Source: Clavulina sp. PMI_390 (lineage: Eukaryota > Basidiomycota > Agaricomycetes > Cantharellales > Hydnaceae). From it: a DNA stretch of 64,000 bases. Location: contig WIDE01000099.1 of assembly GCA_015039315.1 (NCBI GenBank), forward strand, positions 59,006 through 123,005. The letters run 5' to 3'. This document shows, piece by piece, positions 47,816 to 59,667 of this stretch (the stretch's first letter is position 1; every line of letters starts with the position of its first letter). Below the pieces are notes generated by a model. That model was not told where the DNA came from. It worked only from the letters and a program-made list of their open reading frames with translations, and did not search any database. The position numbers and the translations under genes are program-made.

Positions 47816-49700
47816 ATGGCGTCCTCTATCTCCCTCTTTGGCGAGGGCACCTTTGAGGAGCAGGTAATCTCTAGCCATAAAACGAACTCGATATTCCTGA
47901 ACCTAAATCGGCTCCTATTCGATCTCCAAACCTCTGCAAACAGATACGAGAACTCGTCGACTTTCTAGCGCGTGGATTAGCAGACGACGCGCGCATCGCA
48001 TTCATCAAACCTTTCTCAGAGGGACTCGTCACCGAGTCGCACATAAAAGGATTCGATGAATCACCTGAGCGAAGGAAGAAGGTCATCTCACTTCTCTTAC
48101 CTGAAGTGAAAGGTTTAGGCCAGGGCTCTGAGCGAGGTTAGCACTACCTTTCTTGAACAGAAATAGCTTATCGACTAATCGATCCATGATTCCACCACTT
48201 TGTTCTCACACGGTATGCAGAGATCGAGGGGTTCTTCAATCTTGTCTTCGCTCACGTCACGAGCCTGTACCCCGAGCCGGCGGCGCTCAAGGAGCGAATT
48301 ACTCCCCTATTGACGACTATCTCTTCGTCAACTCCTGAATCTCAGGGCTTAAAATACAGGATGTGCGTTTCCCTTTGTGAGCTTTGTACGGGCTCCACTT
48401 GTCGAGAGCCTCCAAGCTTCGCTTGTATTTTCGCCAGCTAGTTCACTCACTTTCTCTGAATCCCTTTCCTCTCTGTATAGATTAACCAACCTATTCAACG
48501 CCCTCCCACGTACATCTTCATTGCGATATGATACCTACACTGCCCTGCTATCTTTCGCCTCCTCAAATAAAGATATTGAGCTGCTACAAATCTCAAAACC
48601 TGCAGTTGACACCTGGCTGTCAGAGTGGGACGTTAGTGCTGAGCAAAAAGAGAAGCTCCTCAAAACCATCGGCGATGCTTTCTCTAGCGCCGGGAAACCG
48701 TATGTTATATGTGCAGCCTACGCTGAATTGACGCGATGACTGAACATGTGTTTCTCTTTTTGGGTGCACCGTGTACGCTTCTAACCATAGCGCTTCCGCC
48801 TATCCTTTCTACCTCACTGGCGCCCAATCACATCCCACATCATCATCGGCGCTTGATGTCGTTGTTTGCGCGTTCAAGCTTCCCTACACCACCGACCTGT
48901 CTGGGCTCAACCAGATCCCTAACCTGCCGTCATTATTGGGCAATTCTCCCTTTGCCACAGCACTGGCGACCTTCAGATCAGGAGATCTAACGGCATGGGA
49001 CTCGTGGCGCGGAGCAAATGCAGCAGCTATTGATGGTGCTGGTGCGTCGCTTTCTGTTATAGTCTATATTCTATTTCCATTTTGACCTGGATGCTTATGC
49101 TTCTTGTGGCGTTGAAGGCCTCAATGCTGTCGAGTTGGACCGCAAGATTCGCTTCATGGCCCTTACCACCCTAGCTTCAAAGCACCTCGGAGAGGACCTA
49201 CCATATGGTGATATTGCGACCACATTGAAGCTGAAGGACTCTGCCGTGGAGGCATGGGTGATTGATGGTGCGTTCTATCTCTTCGTATTTGTTTGCACCA
49301 CGACCTAAAGGGTTTTTCTTTGCTGAAAATCTCGTTCGTCACATCGTTCGTTGCTCCAGCCATCCGCGCCAAGATTCTTGCAGGCCGACTCTCGCAATCC
49401 ACACAGACCTTCCACGTCACGCGCACCACCACCTCTTCATACACACCCTTCTCGTCCCCGGCCCAATGGTCAGCTCTGGAAGCCAAGCTAACCTCGTGGC
49501 GAGCTGGGTTGGTCGGTGTACTGGACGTCGTGAGCGCTGCAAAGGCTCAGGCGGAGAAGAGCTCGGGAGGAGGTCTGGGTGGTGCGAGTGGTGCGAATGC
49601 CGGGAATGCGGAGGAGGGTGCGGAGGGAGAGAAGAAGACTGGTGAGAAAGTACCTGTTGCTCATGGCGATTTGGCCCCTGCGGGTGGCGCTGCTGCCTGA
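47816..49700 (+). CDS. translation initiation factor eIF3 subunit M
   Basis: Seven exons (47816-47863, 47944-48136, 48221-48362, 48481-48699, 48791-49041, 49118-49267, 49360-49700) encode 447 residues with consistent phases. The middle part contains TNLFNALPRTSSLRYDTYTALL and the PCI domain with VELDRKIRFMALTTLASKHLGEDLPY, VEAWVIDAIRAKILAGRLSQ and a winged-helix end. That is the eIF3m/CSN7-like PCI arrangement; length and the SSLRYDTY segment favour eIF3m over CSN7. The Ala/Gly/Glu-rich C-terminal tail is fungal. The protein is part of the eIF3 complex in cap-dependent initiation. It lies 109 bases downstream of the Tls1-type gene in the same direction. The short first exon and the exon 4-5 junction are the least certain points. 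Confidence 0.88.
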
Positions 49701-49965
49701 TGTACAACAATATGATATTCCGATTTTTCTGCTCTGGGCGTGGATCAGCTCTGGCGCGCTTCATTTGAGACTCTACTAAAAGCGCTCTGAGCTTCGTTTA
49801 AGGGAAGCGGCGGCGTGTAAGCGGTCATCGAGATGAATGAGCATGGATCTCCGAACACATGCAGTATATACGTTGAGGATGGACAGAGTCGTGATGGTAA
49901 TGATATCTACTGTGCAGCTTGGGGGTGTATCAGTATGTGATCTCCCCCTCCTGCCTACTCACGGG

Positions 49966-51063
49966 TCAATGAGCGATGCCTGGGTTCAGTCTCGCATACT
50001 CTTCGTTGATCGTCCGGACAAAGTCTGCCGGCTCATGTCCTCCCTCGCACGGCTGCCACTCGCCATCCTTGATGCAGCGCACACGGTCGTTGATGATCAT
50101 TGTGCAGCTTTTCCTGTAGGAGAATGGAATAGAGAGAGCACGAAAGAGGTTAGTCTGTCCGCTTGTCCACGAGAGAGGAAAAAGAAAGCGAGAGTGAGAA
50201 AGGGACAACGTACTCTATCCCGAGAGACCTCACGCGCTCTCCGCTCTTCCTCAATAACTCCTTACCCTCCTCGCCATTAACACACTCCTCGATCCCGCTC
50301 CCAACCCAGTCGATCGCTGTCACCTCCGCGCAGTCCCTCGCCAGCTCGTCGCTACCAATGTTGTCTTTACCTGCCGCATCCAGGCAGGTAAGGAAGGGCC
50401 ACCACCATTGCGATGAAGTGGGAGCCGCGGGGGTGTGTGCGATGGTGCAGAGCTGTTGGATGTTGCCGTGACATTCGGATGGTCCGTGTTTACAGGCGGC
50501 CCCAGCATCCTCCAAGTCGCTTGGCCTATCATTGAAGAAACGGTCATCAAGGGGCTCAGTAGTAGGATAGAAGGAATGGATAAAGGGAGCGGGGAGGATT
50601 TAGGAGGTGCCGGTGTGCAATGGGCAAATCGCGCCGTAGCCCCCCCCCCCCCCCCCCCCCCCGGATGTTGGCTCCGGATCCAGAAATACAGGCTCAGGAA
50701 CATACTGGAAGGATGCAACGTACGTTGAGATGAACTCTAGAGACAAGTCGACCTTATCGTGGCCCACGATCTGGAGGACCCTGTCAAAAACCGCCTCGCA
50801 AGCAAGTGCATCGGGACATCTTGTCCGGGTGACAGCCAGTGGCACAAAGTAATTAGAGAGCATGGGTCAGGCAGATGGTGGAGAGGAGGTTAGAGCGAGG
50901 CTTACTTGGACATGACCCCTAAGGTGATTGGAACGGGATGGTCGTGCCGCGCACTCGATGACCCGGAGCTTAATGGTGCCTGAGCATGGTGCAGCGGCGA
51001 TGCTAGGACCACCGATAACAGTGCCAATGTAACAGAAGCGAACAACGAGGTCGTCGATCTCAT
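49966..51063 (-). CDS. GILT-type thiol reductase, secreted or vacuolar
   Basis: Four exons (51063-50906, 50819-50706, 50525-50214, 50113-49966) encode 243 residues. A signal peptide (LFASVTLALLSVVLA) is followed by KCPDALAC, the active-site region, where two Cys (54 and 60) are separated by five residues rather than the CXXC of the human enzyme. The GILT signature C-x-H-G-x2-E-C-x2-N-x4-C is complete at residues 102-117. A Cys-rich C-terminal part (CEGGHEPADFVRTI) completes the fold. GILT enzymes reduce disulfides in acidic compartments. The second intron contains a 23-base C run (G on the coding strand). With GTATGT as its donor, the join to PSDLEDAG keeps the frame. Confidence 0.83.
50640..50662. 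repeat. poly-C tract, 23 bases
   Basis: An uninterrupted run of C inside intron 2 of the GILT-type gene. Such runs are prone to slippage, so the length in the assembly is uncertain. Confidence 0.9.
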
Positions 51064-51718
51064 GATAAAACTATCAGGGAGGCGGTAGGATGAAGAGACA
51101 AGGGCAGCATGTCAAATGGAGCCATAGCTGAGAGATATGGTGCCACGATACGTAGTGTCACCTGGAGGAGTCACGCCAACCGTGCATGTACTTTTGCGAA
51201 TCCCAACGTCGAGCCCCCAATGCACGTGAGCGACAGCTGACCTTGAGTAAAAGCATGGAGTGGCACACGCTGAAGAAGACAAAATTCTTAAACTGATTTA
51301 TTTTTGACAGATATCGCCGCACTGGCAGATAAATATGGTAGGGAGGACATGACAAGAACAAAAAAAGCAACACTTGGAACGTTGATGATTTAGATACGCC
51401 AGACGCGTCCTCCTAATGGACCGTAACATATGTGTGTGCGTGGCAAGAACGAGGTGTTCGCTCTAGGATGGATGGGAAAACGAAATGTAAGGGGCTGGGC
51501 AAACGCGCGTGAAAAAGCATCAAGCTGAAATAGAGAGAATAAGAAAAGCCAGTAAAAAGTCCATGTCCATAACGTCGTTGGCATGCATGCGCGTAACGGA
51601 GAGTGTGGTTTATCATCATCGTCGTCATCAGATGTCAGAGAACAGATGTGGTATGATTGTTTGGTAGGTGAGGGATGACGGTGCCGCGGAGACGAGGGAG
51701 GGAGCTAGCAACGCCTGT
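51064..51718. other. intergenic, GILT promoter and 3' region of the membrane protein gene
   Basis: 655 bases without a convincing coding frame. Two short minus-strand frames (51158-51373, 51390-51628) are rich in Phe and Ser and look like A/T-rich non-coding sequence. Confidence 0.45.
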
Positions 51719-53331
51719 CTATGACCGGAGTCCAGAGATTGGGCGTGGGCCAGTCATTCCCATCATGGCTCTGCCATCCGTATCATCACTACCCATAGTC
51801 GCCGTGCTCAAGATGCTCACGACCTGGCTCCGCCTCTTCGCCCCCGGGCTTCGCGCGCCGCGGGGTACAGCACGAGGACCGCGGCCTGTCGGGCTCGTAG
51901 GGCTCGAAGTGGCGGACGTCGAGCTTCCTGGGGCAGTTGGAGGGACCAGGATGGGAGGAAGAGGTGGCGGGCCTATTGGATCAGGCACAGACGCCAGGGA
52001 GTATGTAGTTGGTGGTCGTTCTGCGTTCGTCTTTGGAACATATGGAGCGTCTAGTATCGGTGGAGCAGGAGGAGGGCCAATGGGATCCGGTAATGTCGAT
52101 ACGCTGAATACTGTGATTGGTCGGTCACTTTGGGTTTGACTCCCAGGGCTTTGCAGTTGAGGTTGGGAGAGTGTTGCTGCTTGATAGTTAGGGGAGAATG
52201 TGGCGAATTGAGGATCTCGGTATGGGTTGTACACCTGTCGCGGAGGCGAAGAATATGCCGCAGAAGAGCGCGGAGATGCTGGACCAGTGACACTGAGAGG
52301 AGGGGGAGGTGGGGGAATGACGAAGGGCGTAGTGGATGACGACTGGGCAGCGCTCATGCCAACGGAAGACGGCGGAGGAGAGGCTGCGAGCTGTGGCATC
52401 GGAGGTTGCTCTGCACGGACAGGCACAGGAGCCCTAATGCCTGGCGAGTCCGACTCGAGGTCTTGAGGCATTATTGATGGTGGTGCTTTTCTTGCTTTTG
52501 AAACGCCGCTCCCTGAAGAAAAGGACACTTCCGTAGGCCCAGAAGAAGACCGATAAGACATGGCTGAACCAGTTGCTTGGGGAATCTGAGGCGGGAGCGG
52601 TGGGGATGCATCCAGGATTGCCTGTTCGTCAAGCCAGCGCCGCTGATGGCCGTCATCTGAGGGCTCCGTGACGCTAATTGACGGATGGGTTGTGTGAGAG
52701 AGGCGGTTATTCTCGATGAGCCCCATCCCGTCGCCCTCGTCTACAGTCAAGTCTGATTCTGATGGGCGCCACAGGAAACGTGACATACTGCGCATCTTCA
52801 TCTTGAAACCACCACTGGGAGTGGGCACGTATTGACGACTGGTCATACTGTTGGGTTTGACCTGCACTGTATCCTCTTCGTCCACTGCCGTGCCTGAGTA
52901 GTGGATTGCCCTGGGGTGCTTCCAGATGCGCCAAAACATCCGGCCGACAAAGTAGAGCAGAGGAATGGCGGCGACACAGATGATGGAGATGATAATAATC
53001 GGGATTTTACTACTGCTCCCGCCGGTAGATCTATTGAAAGATGAAGTTTATGTGAGCATTCATGCTTCTTCATGCAGTCGGTGCAGGGTATAGCAGACGT
53101 ACGACCTAGGATCGACTGCAAGCACGGCAGGTTCTACAGAAGAAGCATCTAACATTCGCTTACTGTTGCAAGTAGTATTAGCTTGAGTGTTTTATCCGTG
53201 GAAGGACTTTTGCGAACATACCTCGTAATGCGACTGCGGACCACCCTGACGTTTTCTATGGCGCTAACTGAGATCATCTCGTTCGCTGCAATAGCTATCA
53301 GGAACAACAAGAGATTCGCTCTTCGAAGCAT
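51719..53331 (-). CDS. signal-anchored single-pass membrane protein with Pro/Ser-rich tail
   Basis: Three exons (53331-53222, 53162-53103, 53030-51719) encode 493 residues. Exon 1 is an N-terminal signal-like sequence (LLLFLIAIAANEMISVSA). A short ectodomain of roughly 40 residues and one membrane span (IPIIIISIICVAAIPLLYFV) follow. The remaining about 400 residues are a disordered tail rich in Pro, Ser and Thr, with two related segments reading (V/L)PDPIGPPP(A/L)PPIL. The layout resembles fungal surface sensors or adaptors, but no named family is recognised. The tail would be cytoplasmic if the signal is cleaved. Confidence 0.75.
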
Positions 53332-53862
53332 TTTGCCCGAGGAAGCCGGCGATTTGGGGGAAGCGCGGTGGTGAAGGGATGGTGGTAGGGGGCGCCGAGG
53401 GGTCGAGGTACGCGGGAGAATCCTAGAGATACAGCGAAGCTGCGGCTCAGTTGTCCTGATCGAAAAAATAATTTTTAAACATAGGGAATCAACTGCCGTG
53501 ATTCTGATTTGGAAGCACGGCGTTGGATAATGCAATGCGCAGGCACTGCCTCGCTCACCTATGACGCTGAGGTTGGCGCTGCAACGAGATGCAGGACGCG
53601 ACGCAAGTAAAGAATGCGGTTAAATAGGTCGTCCAGAATACGCTAAACGCAGATGCAGATGGCCCTAGATCAGGGCGTTAGGGTGGACTGACGATCAGGA
53701 AGGCCCAGAACACGGCGCGCAAACAACGAGCCAAACACACGTCCATGTAAACAAACTCCAGCCACACACATTGTTTTTGGCGCCCAGCCCTGCTTGGCAA
53801 CAGGTAGTTCTCCTCCGTATTACGTCAAATCACACTCTCAGCCGGCCTCTGATAGAACAATC
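53332..53862. promoter_or_regulatory. divergent promoter region, membrane protein and F-box array
   Basis: 531 bases between divergent starts. No feature was recognised. Confidence 0.45.
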
Positions 53863-55202
53863 ATGCCGGTGACTATTCAACATCTGTTCCCTGAGCTGCT
53901 CGTGTCTATCTTCGTTTTCTTGGACCTCCTCCCAAAGAAACTGGGTTCGCTTGCGCTCGTATGCCGCCGCTGGAATGAAATAGTCATCGACAGCAGCCTT
54001 CTCTGGAGGAATATTTGGCTATCTATTGATGGTCCCAAGTCAACCTTAGCAGCTTCCCCTATCCCGTTTGTGGAACTCTGCTTCATTCGCTCCAAAATGG
54101 CGAAAGTCGTATTCACCCTCTCGCTCCGTCGCATGCCAAAAGATCATGAATTAATCCCACCTGTGCGGCAGCTGATAATTAAATACGCCCCAAGAATCCA
54201 TACAATTGATCTTAGAGAGCTCTTTGGATATCATTCTCTACTTCCCTTGTCCTTTGACTTCTCGGCCTTGGACACAGCTCAGATCTTCTGGATTAGCGCG
54301 AGTAACGAGGATCCAGATTATATCTTTGCTCTCCCTGTAAGGCTACGGAGCCTGCAGCTTCGAGTGGAACCGCCCAGACCACTTGGAACTAGAAACATTT
54401 TCCGCCCACTCTATAACGTTGACCCTACATACCTACAAACGCTGACGGTATTCAAACTCATTAGACTGAGCTCACCGACCTCGCTCGGTACTCCAGCCTC
54501 CGGCACCTCGAGCTTCCAGAATCCAAGGCAGTACACATCCCATCCAATACGCCACCAATGAACTTTCCTCTACTTTCCACTCTCATCCTTGGTGAATCAT
54601 CTAGCACTTTCTGTCGCCGTTTCCCCTCTCTACCCCAACTTTCCCATCTTACTCTTTCAACCGGATCTCCGGAACCAAGCACACTTCCTTGGCCGCCCAT
54701 GCTTCGTCTGGTCACGGTCACTGGCTACAATATGCACGTGAATGACATGCTGGCGATGGTGAACAGTTGCCCTACGCTCGTGGCAATCCACTATGAAGCT
54801 CACACAGGGTTTGTTCCCCTCCTCGACGGTCTTCGCCGCCTGGCACTTTTAAATTCTCGGTATCCGCAATCTCATTTAGCGGACAACACGCCAAGAGATG
54901 CATCTATTGCTCTCAAGTACCTTCGCCTATGCGCTGTGCCCCGAAGATCGCCGATCCAACTCGACCACGAACCCATGACAGCCATAGTTCATGCTGTGGA
55001 AAAGCTACTCGAAGTTTGGCCACAAGGTCAACTAGCGATGATAGCCCACTCTTCGGAGAGAGGCGAGAACCCTAGATGGAACGCAAAGGACATTACGGAA
55101 GCGCTCGAGCGCTTTGGTGTGGTGGAATCAAGCGCAAAAGTGCTCAGAAGCACGAATAAAAGCCAAGGCTGTGGCGCTGAATTACTTTCCGGCATGTTCT
55201 GA
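53863..55202 (+). pseudogene. F-box gene, array member 1, frameshifted
   Basis: The start (VTIQHLFPELLVSIFVFL, then ALVCRRWNEIV) matches the other array members. The frame is open to about 54465, then continues in another frame (LARYSSLRHLELPESK) to a proper family C terminus (KLLEVWPQGQLAMI, ELLSGMF). The junction lies at the conserved segment FKLIR near 54456-54475. Compared with the intact neighbour, about ten bases are missing there, giving a net one-base shift. The 49-nt GTATTC...CCAG piece does not restore phase as an intron. It is either a pseudogene or an assembly error. Confidence 0.72.
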
Positions 55203-55751
55203 TGCTACAACGTGTGAGCTTAACCGTACTTTGTCATCTCCTTGTGCTGTTACTATCCGCTCGTGCTTCATACTTTATGCGATATTATGCTGTTGCAGGG
55301 CTCGATTTGGGAACTTGATTAACGGATATCGCTCGTGTATTGACAGAAAGGGTTCGCTAGCTGCGACAGTAGAATTTGGTGCCGCTTTTATTTAGACGTA
55401 CCCGACAGTAAAGTACAGGGAAGTCGGCGCGAAATGATAGGAACAGATATCGCGATCGCCAAGGGCCATGCACGACCATACGTGATACGGGGGTCGAGCG
55501 GTGACGTATCCGAACAATACTTAATCACAAGCTGTGACACTTGAGTCAAAATTAAATAATTCCGAGGCCTGTCCTTCACGAAACAGTCCCTAGATTCATG
55601 TCTCTTGCTCCGTCGAGTCCAAGTACCAAATAGGCAGGTACAGAGCCAAACACTAGGCCCAAGGACGGAAACAGCACGCTACTCACCCACCGGTATGTGT
55701 CTTTCTTTGTTGGTAAAAATAGCGCTAAGACAGGCTCATAAAATCATAGCG
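55203..55751. promoter_or_regulatory. intergenic region before array member 2
   Basis: 549 bases. A possible 5' untranslated intron (GTATGT near 55693 to CATAG at 55750) lies just ahead of the start at 55752. No other feature was seen. Confidence 0.4.
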
Positions 55752-57101
55752 ATGAGTTCAACTGCATCTGCTGCCGAAAACTTGCTCCCAGAGTTGCTCG
55801 TAGCTATCTTCGTTTCCTTAGACCTTCCACCAACGAAGCTCAGCTCCATCGCTCTCGTATGCCGCCGTTGGAATGAAATAGTCATCAATAGCAGCATCCT
55901 CTGGAAGGATATTCGTTTGTCCATCGATGCTTCCAAACCAACCGCAGTAGCTTCCCCTATCCCATTTACGGAGCTCTGCTTCACTCGCTCGAAAATGGCA
56001 AAAATCACATTCACCCTCTCCCTCCGTCGCATGTCAAAAGACGATCCACTGTTTCCATCCCTGCAGGGGCTGGTGACTAAATATGCATCGAGAATCCAGG
56101 AACTTGAGTTGAGAGAATTTTTTGGGCTCGACTCGTTACTCCCTTTCGCTGTTGATTTTCCCGTACTGGAAACGGTTCGAATTTCCTACTTCTCCATGGG
56201 AGGCGTGAGACCCGACCAGATCTTCTTGCTTCCCACGAGCTTGAAAAATCTACAGGTCCAAGGGGATTTCCCTGGACGAACTGCAGGAGATCTTTTCCGC
56301 CCCTTGCTCAACATTGATGTTGCCTGCTTGACGACCTTGAAGGTCTCCAAACTCATTCGCAAGGATAACTTTGACCTCAGCGATCTTCCACGTTGCTCCA
56401 ACCTTCAGTACCTGGAGGTCTCAGCATTCGCCGAGTCTCAGGGCCCCTATCATGTACAACCATTGGGACTTCCTTTACTTCCGTCTCTCATCTTTGAAGG
56501 CTCTTCGATGACTTTCTGCCAACATTTCTCGGCATTCTCCGCGCTCTCCCATCTCACTCTTTCGACCAGACAGCCCACGCCAAGCACAGTTCCGTGGCCG
56601 TCCATGCCTCGTCTTATCACAGTCACCGGGCATGACATGCATGCGGATGACATGTTAGCAATTGTGACCAATTGCCCTATGCTCGTGGCAATCCACTACA
56701 AAGCTCGCGCAGGCTTTGTTACCCTTCTTGACGGTCTTCGTCACAGGATACTATCGAAGTCTCTTTATCAGCAATCCAGTCTGAAAGACAGTTCGCCAAG
56801 AGACGGATTGATTGCCCTCAAGTATCTTCGTCTAAGCGCTGTAACCTCGAGAGGGTCAGTACAGCTCGATCCCGTGGCGGCCGTCGTTACTGCTGCGGAA
56901 AAGCTACTCGGAGTTTGGCCACAGGGACAACTTGCAATGATTGCTCGCTCCTTGGACAAAACTGATATGCATCTCTGGGACGAAAAAGAGCTCCTAGGAG
57001 CTTTTGATTGCCTCAGTATAATGCAATCAAGAGCAAAAGTGCTGATCGACGCGAATCATGGCCAAGGATCTGGCATACAACCACTTTCTGAAATGTTCTG
57101 A
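55752..57101 (+). CDS. F-box protein, array member 2, the only intact copy
   Basis: A single 449-residue frame. The ATG at 55752 is chosen because it precedes the F-box directly (LLPELLVAIFVSLDLPPTKL, ALVCRRWNEIV, SSILWKDI), although the frame extends further upstream. The body contains leucine-rich repeats (LKNLQVQG, LQYLEVSAF, LSHLTLSTRQPTPSTVPWPSMPRL). The C terminus has KLLGVWPQGQLAMI and the terminal PLSEMF. As with its relatives, an SCF substrate-receptor role is inferred. No frameshift or insertion was found, in contrast to all four of its array neighbours. Confidence 0.87.
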   Translation: MSSTASAAENLLPELLVAIFVSLDLPPTKLSSIALVCRRWNEIVINSSILWKDIRLSIDASKPTAVASPIPFTELCFTRSKMAKITFTLSLRRMSKDDPLFPSLQGLVTKYASRIQELELREFFGLDSLLPFAVDFPVLETVRISYFSMGGVRPDQIFLLPTSLKNLQVQGDFPGRTAGDLFRPLLNIDVACLTTLKVSKLIRKDNFDLSDLPRCSNLQYLEVSAFAESQGPYHVQPLGLPLLPSLIFEGSSMTFCQHFSAFSALSHLTLSTRQPTPSTVPWPSMPRLITVTGHDMHADDMLAIVTNCPMLVAIHYKARAGFVTLLDGLRHRILSKSLYQQSSLKDSSPRDGLIALKYLRLSAVTSRGSVQLDPVAAVVTAAEKLLGVWPQGQLAMIARSLDKTDMHLWDEKELLGAFDCLSIMQSRAKVLIDANHGQGSGIQPLSEMF

Positions 57102-57720
57102 TACATTATATATTAGCTCTAATATGTTTGGCTATTTCTTTGTGCCATTATTCCTTTGTTCTTTATGCGATGATTTTTACGAGCTTGATTCAGGAGACAT
57201 GGCGTGGCCTTGATAATTAGGATGCGACTTATCTATTTATAGCAAGGGATCGCGAAGAAGGATCGATGGAGTCTGAGTTGCGTTAGCTCGAACGGATCCC
57301 ACAACAAGGTAGAGAGAATCCAGCTTTCGCTCGTAGGAAGAATTATCACGATCGCCAAGTGCATATCTACACGAGATACGTAGTTCAAGGGCTACATGGA
57401 TATCCAATCATGAGCTGGGACGTTGATAATCCCGCAACAATAATACTGTGGACCTATTCTACATGAAAGTCATAAAGCGACGAGGCCTCTTTCAATACAC
57501 TGAAAAAATATACATTGAATGACGACTCTGGTAAAGTCCACCGACGAATCCTTCTCGTTCCGTGCGTCTCCTTCAGATCCAAATATCTGGTAGGTAGGAA
57601 TAGAACCAAACACTCAGCCTAAAACACTTCACTTACCAACACCACCACCAATTGGTATTTGTCATACTTTAATCGCATGGAAATCATGCTAAAAAAGCAT
57701 ATGGCAGGACAATCATAACC
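57102..57720. promoter_or_regulatory. intergenic region before array member 3
   Basis: 619 bases between two F-box copies. It shares short pieces with the region before member 2, such as the accession of CAGCACG-like and AAATATC stretches near the starts, but no block repeat is obvious. Confidence 0.35.
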
Positions 57721-59065
57721 GCAACTACCAGTATCCAAGACCTGTTCCCGGAGTTGCTCGTGTCTATTTCCGATTTCCTATGTCTCCCGCCAAAAGAGCT
57801 TGGTTCCATCGCTCTCGTATGCAGCCGTTGGAGTGAAATCATAATAAACACCAGCACCCTGTGGAGGGATATTCGTATCGTGCTAGACGGTTCCAAAGCG
57901 CCGACTTTGACATCGTCTCCTGTCGTATTCACGGAACTCTGTTTTCTCCGCTCCAAAATGGCGAAACTCACATTGAGCATTATCCTTCGCCGTATTTGGA
58001 AAAACAATGTGCTAATCCCACATCTGCGGTATCTACTGTCTTACCATGCTCCAAGAATCCAGGGACTAGAAATAAAAGAGTTTCTGGGGAATGACTCACT
58101 ATTTCCTCTGGACTTTCACTTCTCGGTGCTGGAGACGGTTCGGATTCACTGTGTCAACGTCGATAGAGTGAATCCAGACTATATATTCTCTCTTCCTACA
58201 AGCTTGAAAAGCTTGCAGGTCAAGGGACCTTTTCCTCGAATACAGCCGACAGGGAGCCCTTTTCGGCCATTATTCAACATCAAAGCTGCCTCCCTGCAGA
58301 TCCTAAAAGTCTCCACGCATGGCAATCATAATGATTTAGAAATTGATAACCTTCCCCGTTACTCCGACCTTCGGCATCTGGAGCTTCTAACTTCCACCGT
58401 ACCAAAGGCCCCAGCTATTGGTCAGCCGCTGAGGTTGCCCCCTCCTCGTATCTCTCGTCTTCAGAGACTCATCCTCCTCCTTCTGTCATCATTTCGCCTC
58501 GCTCTCTTCACTCTCCCACCTCACTCTTTCAACTGGACAGCCTACACCAAGCACACTTCCTTGGCCGTCAATGCCTCGACTCACTACATTGACTGGCTAC
58601 AGAATGCATGCGAACGACGTGTTAGCGATAGTGAATAACTGTCCCATGCTCATGGCAATCCACTACGAAAGTCTTACGGGATTCGTTCACTTCCTTGACG
58701 GTCTGTGCCATATTTTACGATCGAGTTCTCGATACCAGCCATCTCGTTTGGCAAGTGGCACTCCAGGAAATGTGGGGAACCTCCTGGAGTGGCTTCGCCT
58801 CAGCAATATTACTCCAAGCTCGGCCGTCCAGTATGAGCCTGCGATGGTCGTCGTTAGTGCCGCGGAAAAGCTACTCGAAGTCTGGTCACATGGGCAACTC
58901 GAAATGATGACTCGCCCTTCAAACAAACCTGAAGCGAGACAATGGGATGAAAAAGAGCTTCTGGAAGCTCTCGATCACTTCAACATACGGTCAAGAGTAA
59001 AGGTCCTCGTAGGTTCGGATGAAAGCCAAGAATTTGGCGCGCCACTACATTCCGAAATGTTCTGA
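57721..59065 (+). pseudogene. F-box gene, array member 3, start lost and frame shifted
   Basis: The F-box (IQDLFPELLVSISDFLCLPPK, CSRWSEI, TLWRDIRIVLDG) is clear, but no in-frame ATG exists upstream of it before a stop. The first in-frame ATG is inside the protein at 57958. The frame breaks again at a run of five C at 58438-58442. Before it the reading ends IGQPLRLP; after a one-base shift it resumes as LVSLVFRDSSSSFCHHF through KLLEVWSHGQLEMM to PLHSEMF. The total length is consistent with one surplus base. Two separate lesions favour a genuine pseudogene, although a homopolymer error is also possible for the second. Confidence 0.78.
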
Positions 59066-59667
59066 TAGTATTTTTGAGATACCTTCGCCATGCTATTCTG
59101 CTTTATCGTGTCCTCAATTTCCTAACTTTGCCTTTGCTACTCCATGTACTCCTCATCACTTACTGTGGGCTAGGTTCCAATATAAATTCGGCATCAAGCC
59201 GGCGCTAATCCCAATCAGAGTACTGGAGTACTGAAAAACAGAGTGGAGGCGGCAATAATTTCATTCTTTGGGGGTTTAGACATGCTTTCCGCTTTACATC
59301 GTCATGGACTACAAAACAGGCGACCCAGTCGACGAGTTCATCGGCTCTATTCTATATTTCATTAGTATTGAGAAATTCTAAGCGCTTGACGGCTACCAAA
59401 TTGGGTAGGGTGCGCAAGATGAGGTGCCGGGAAAACCTCGGGGGCGGATTCAACAGCCCCTAACATAGGCCACGCATCTTCCCGGAGACCTCTTTCACCA
59501 TCATCCTTAGGCTCCCCTAGTACAGACGTACGAGTTTTTCAATGACCTTGCGATACATAAATACTAACGGTTTGCGAGGGTCTGCGTGATAGTGAACGTG
59601 TACATGAGGTATTCCCCATACTTTGCTCACAATAATGTATGAATAGCTGACCCATTGTAAAGATACT
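59066..59667. promoter_or_regulatory. intergenic region before array member 4
   Basis: 602 bases with no convincing coding frame. Confidence 0.4.

Noticed and set aside
50600..50863. Open frame reading through the poly-G tract as a Gly-rich segment of the GILT protein
   Set aside because: It runs into LHTGTS and a stop before the GILT signature. Using the GTATGT donor at 50705 instead keeps frame and joins directly to the signature.
53149..53535. 128-codon frame extending upstream of the membrane protein start
   Set aside because: The internal ATG at 53331 begins a typical signal sequence; the upstream extension has none and would bury it.
54445..54494. Short intron explaining the frame change in F-box array member 1
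   Set aside because: The only GT...AG pair there joins phase 0 to a phase that needs two bases, so it does not restore the family reading frame.
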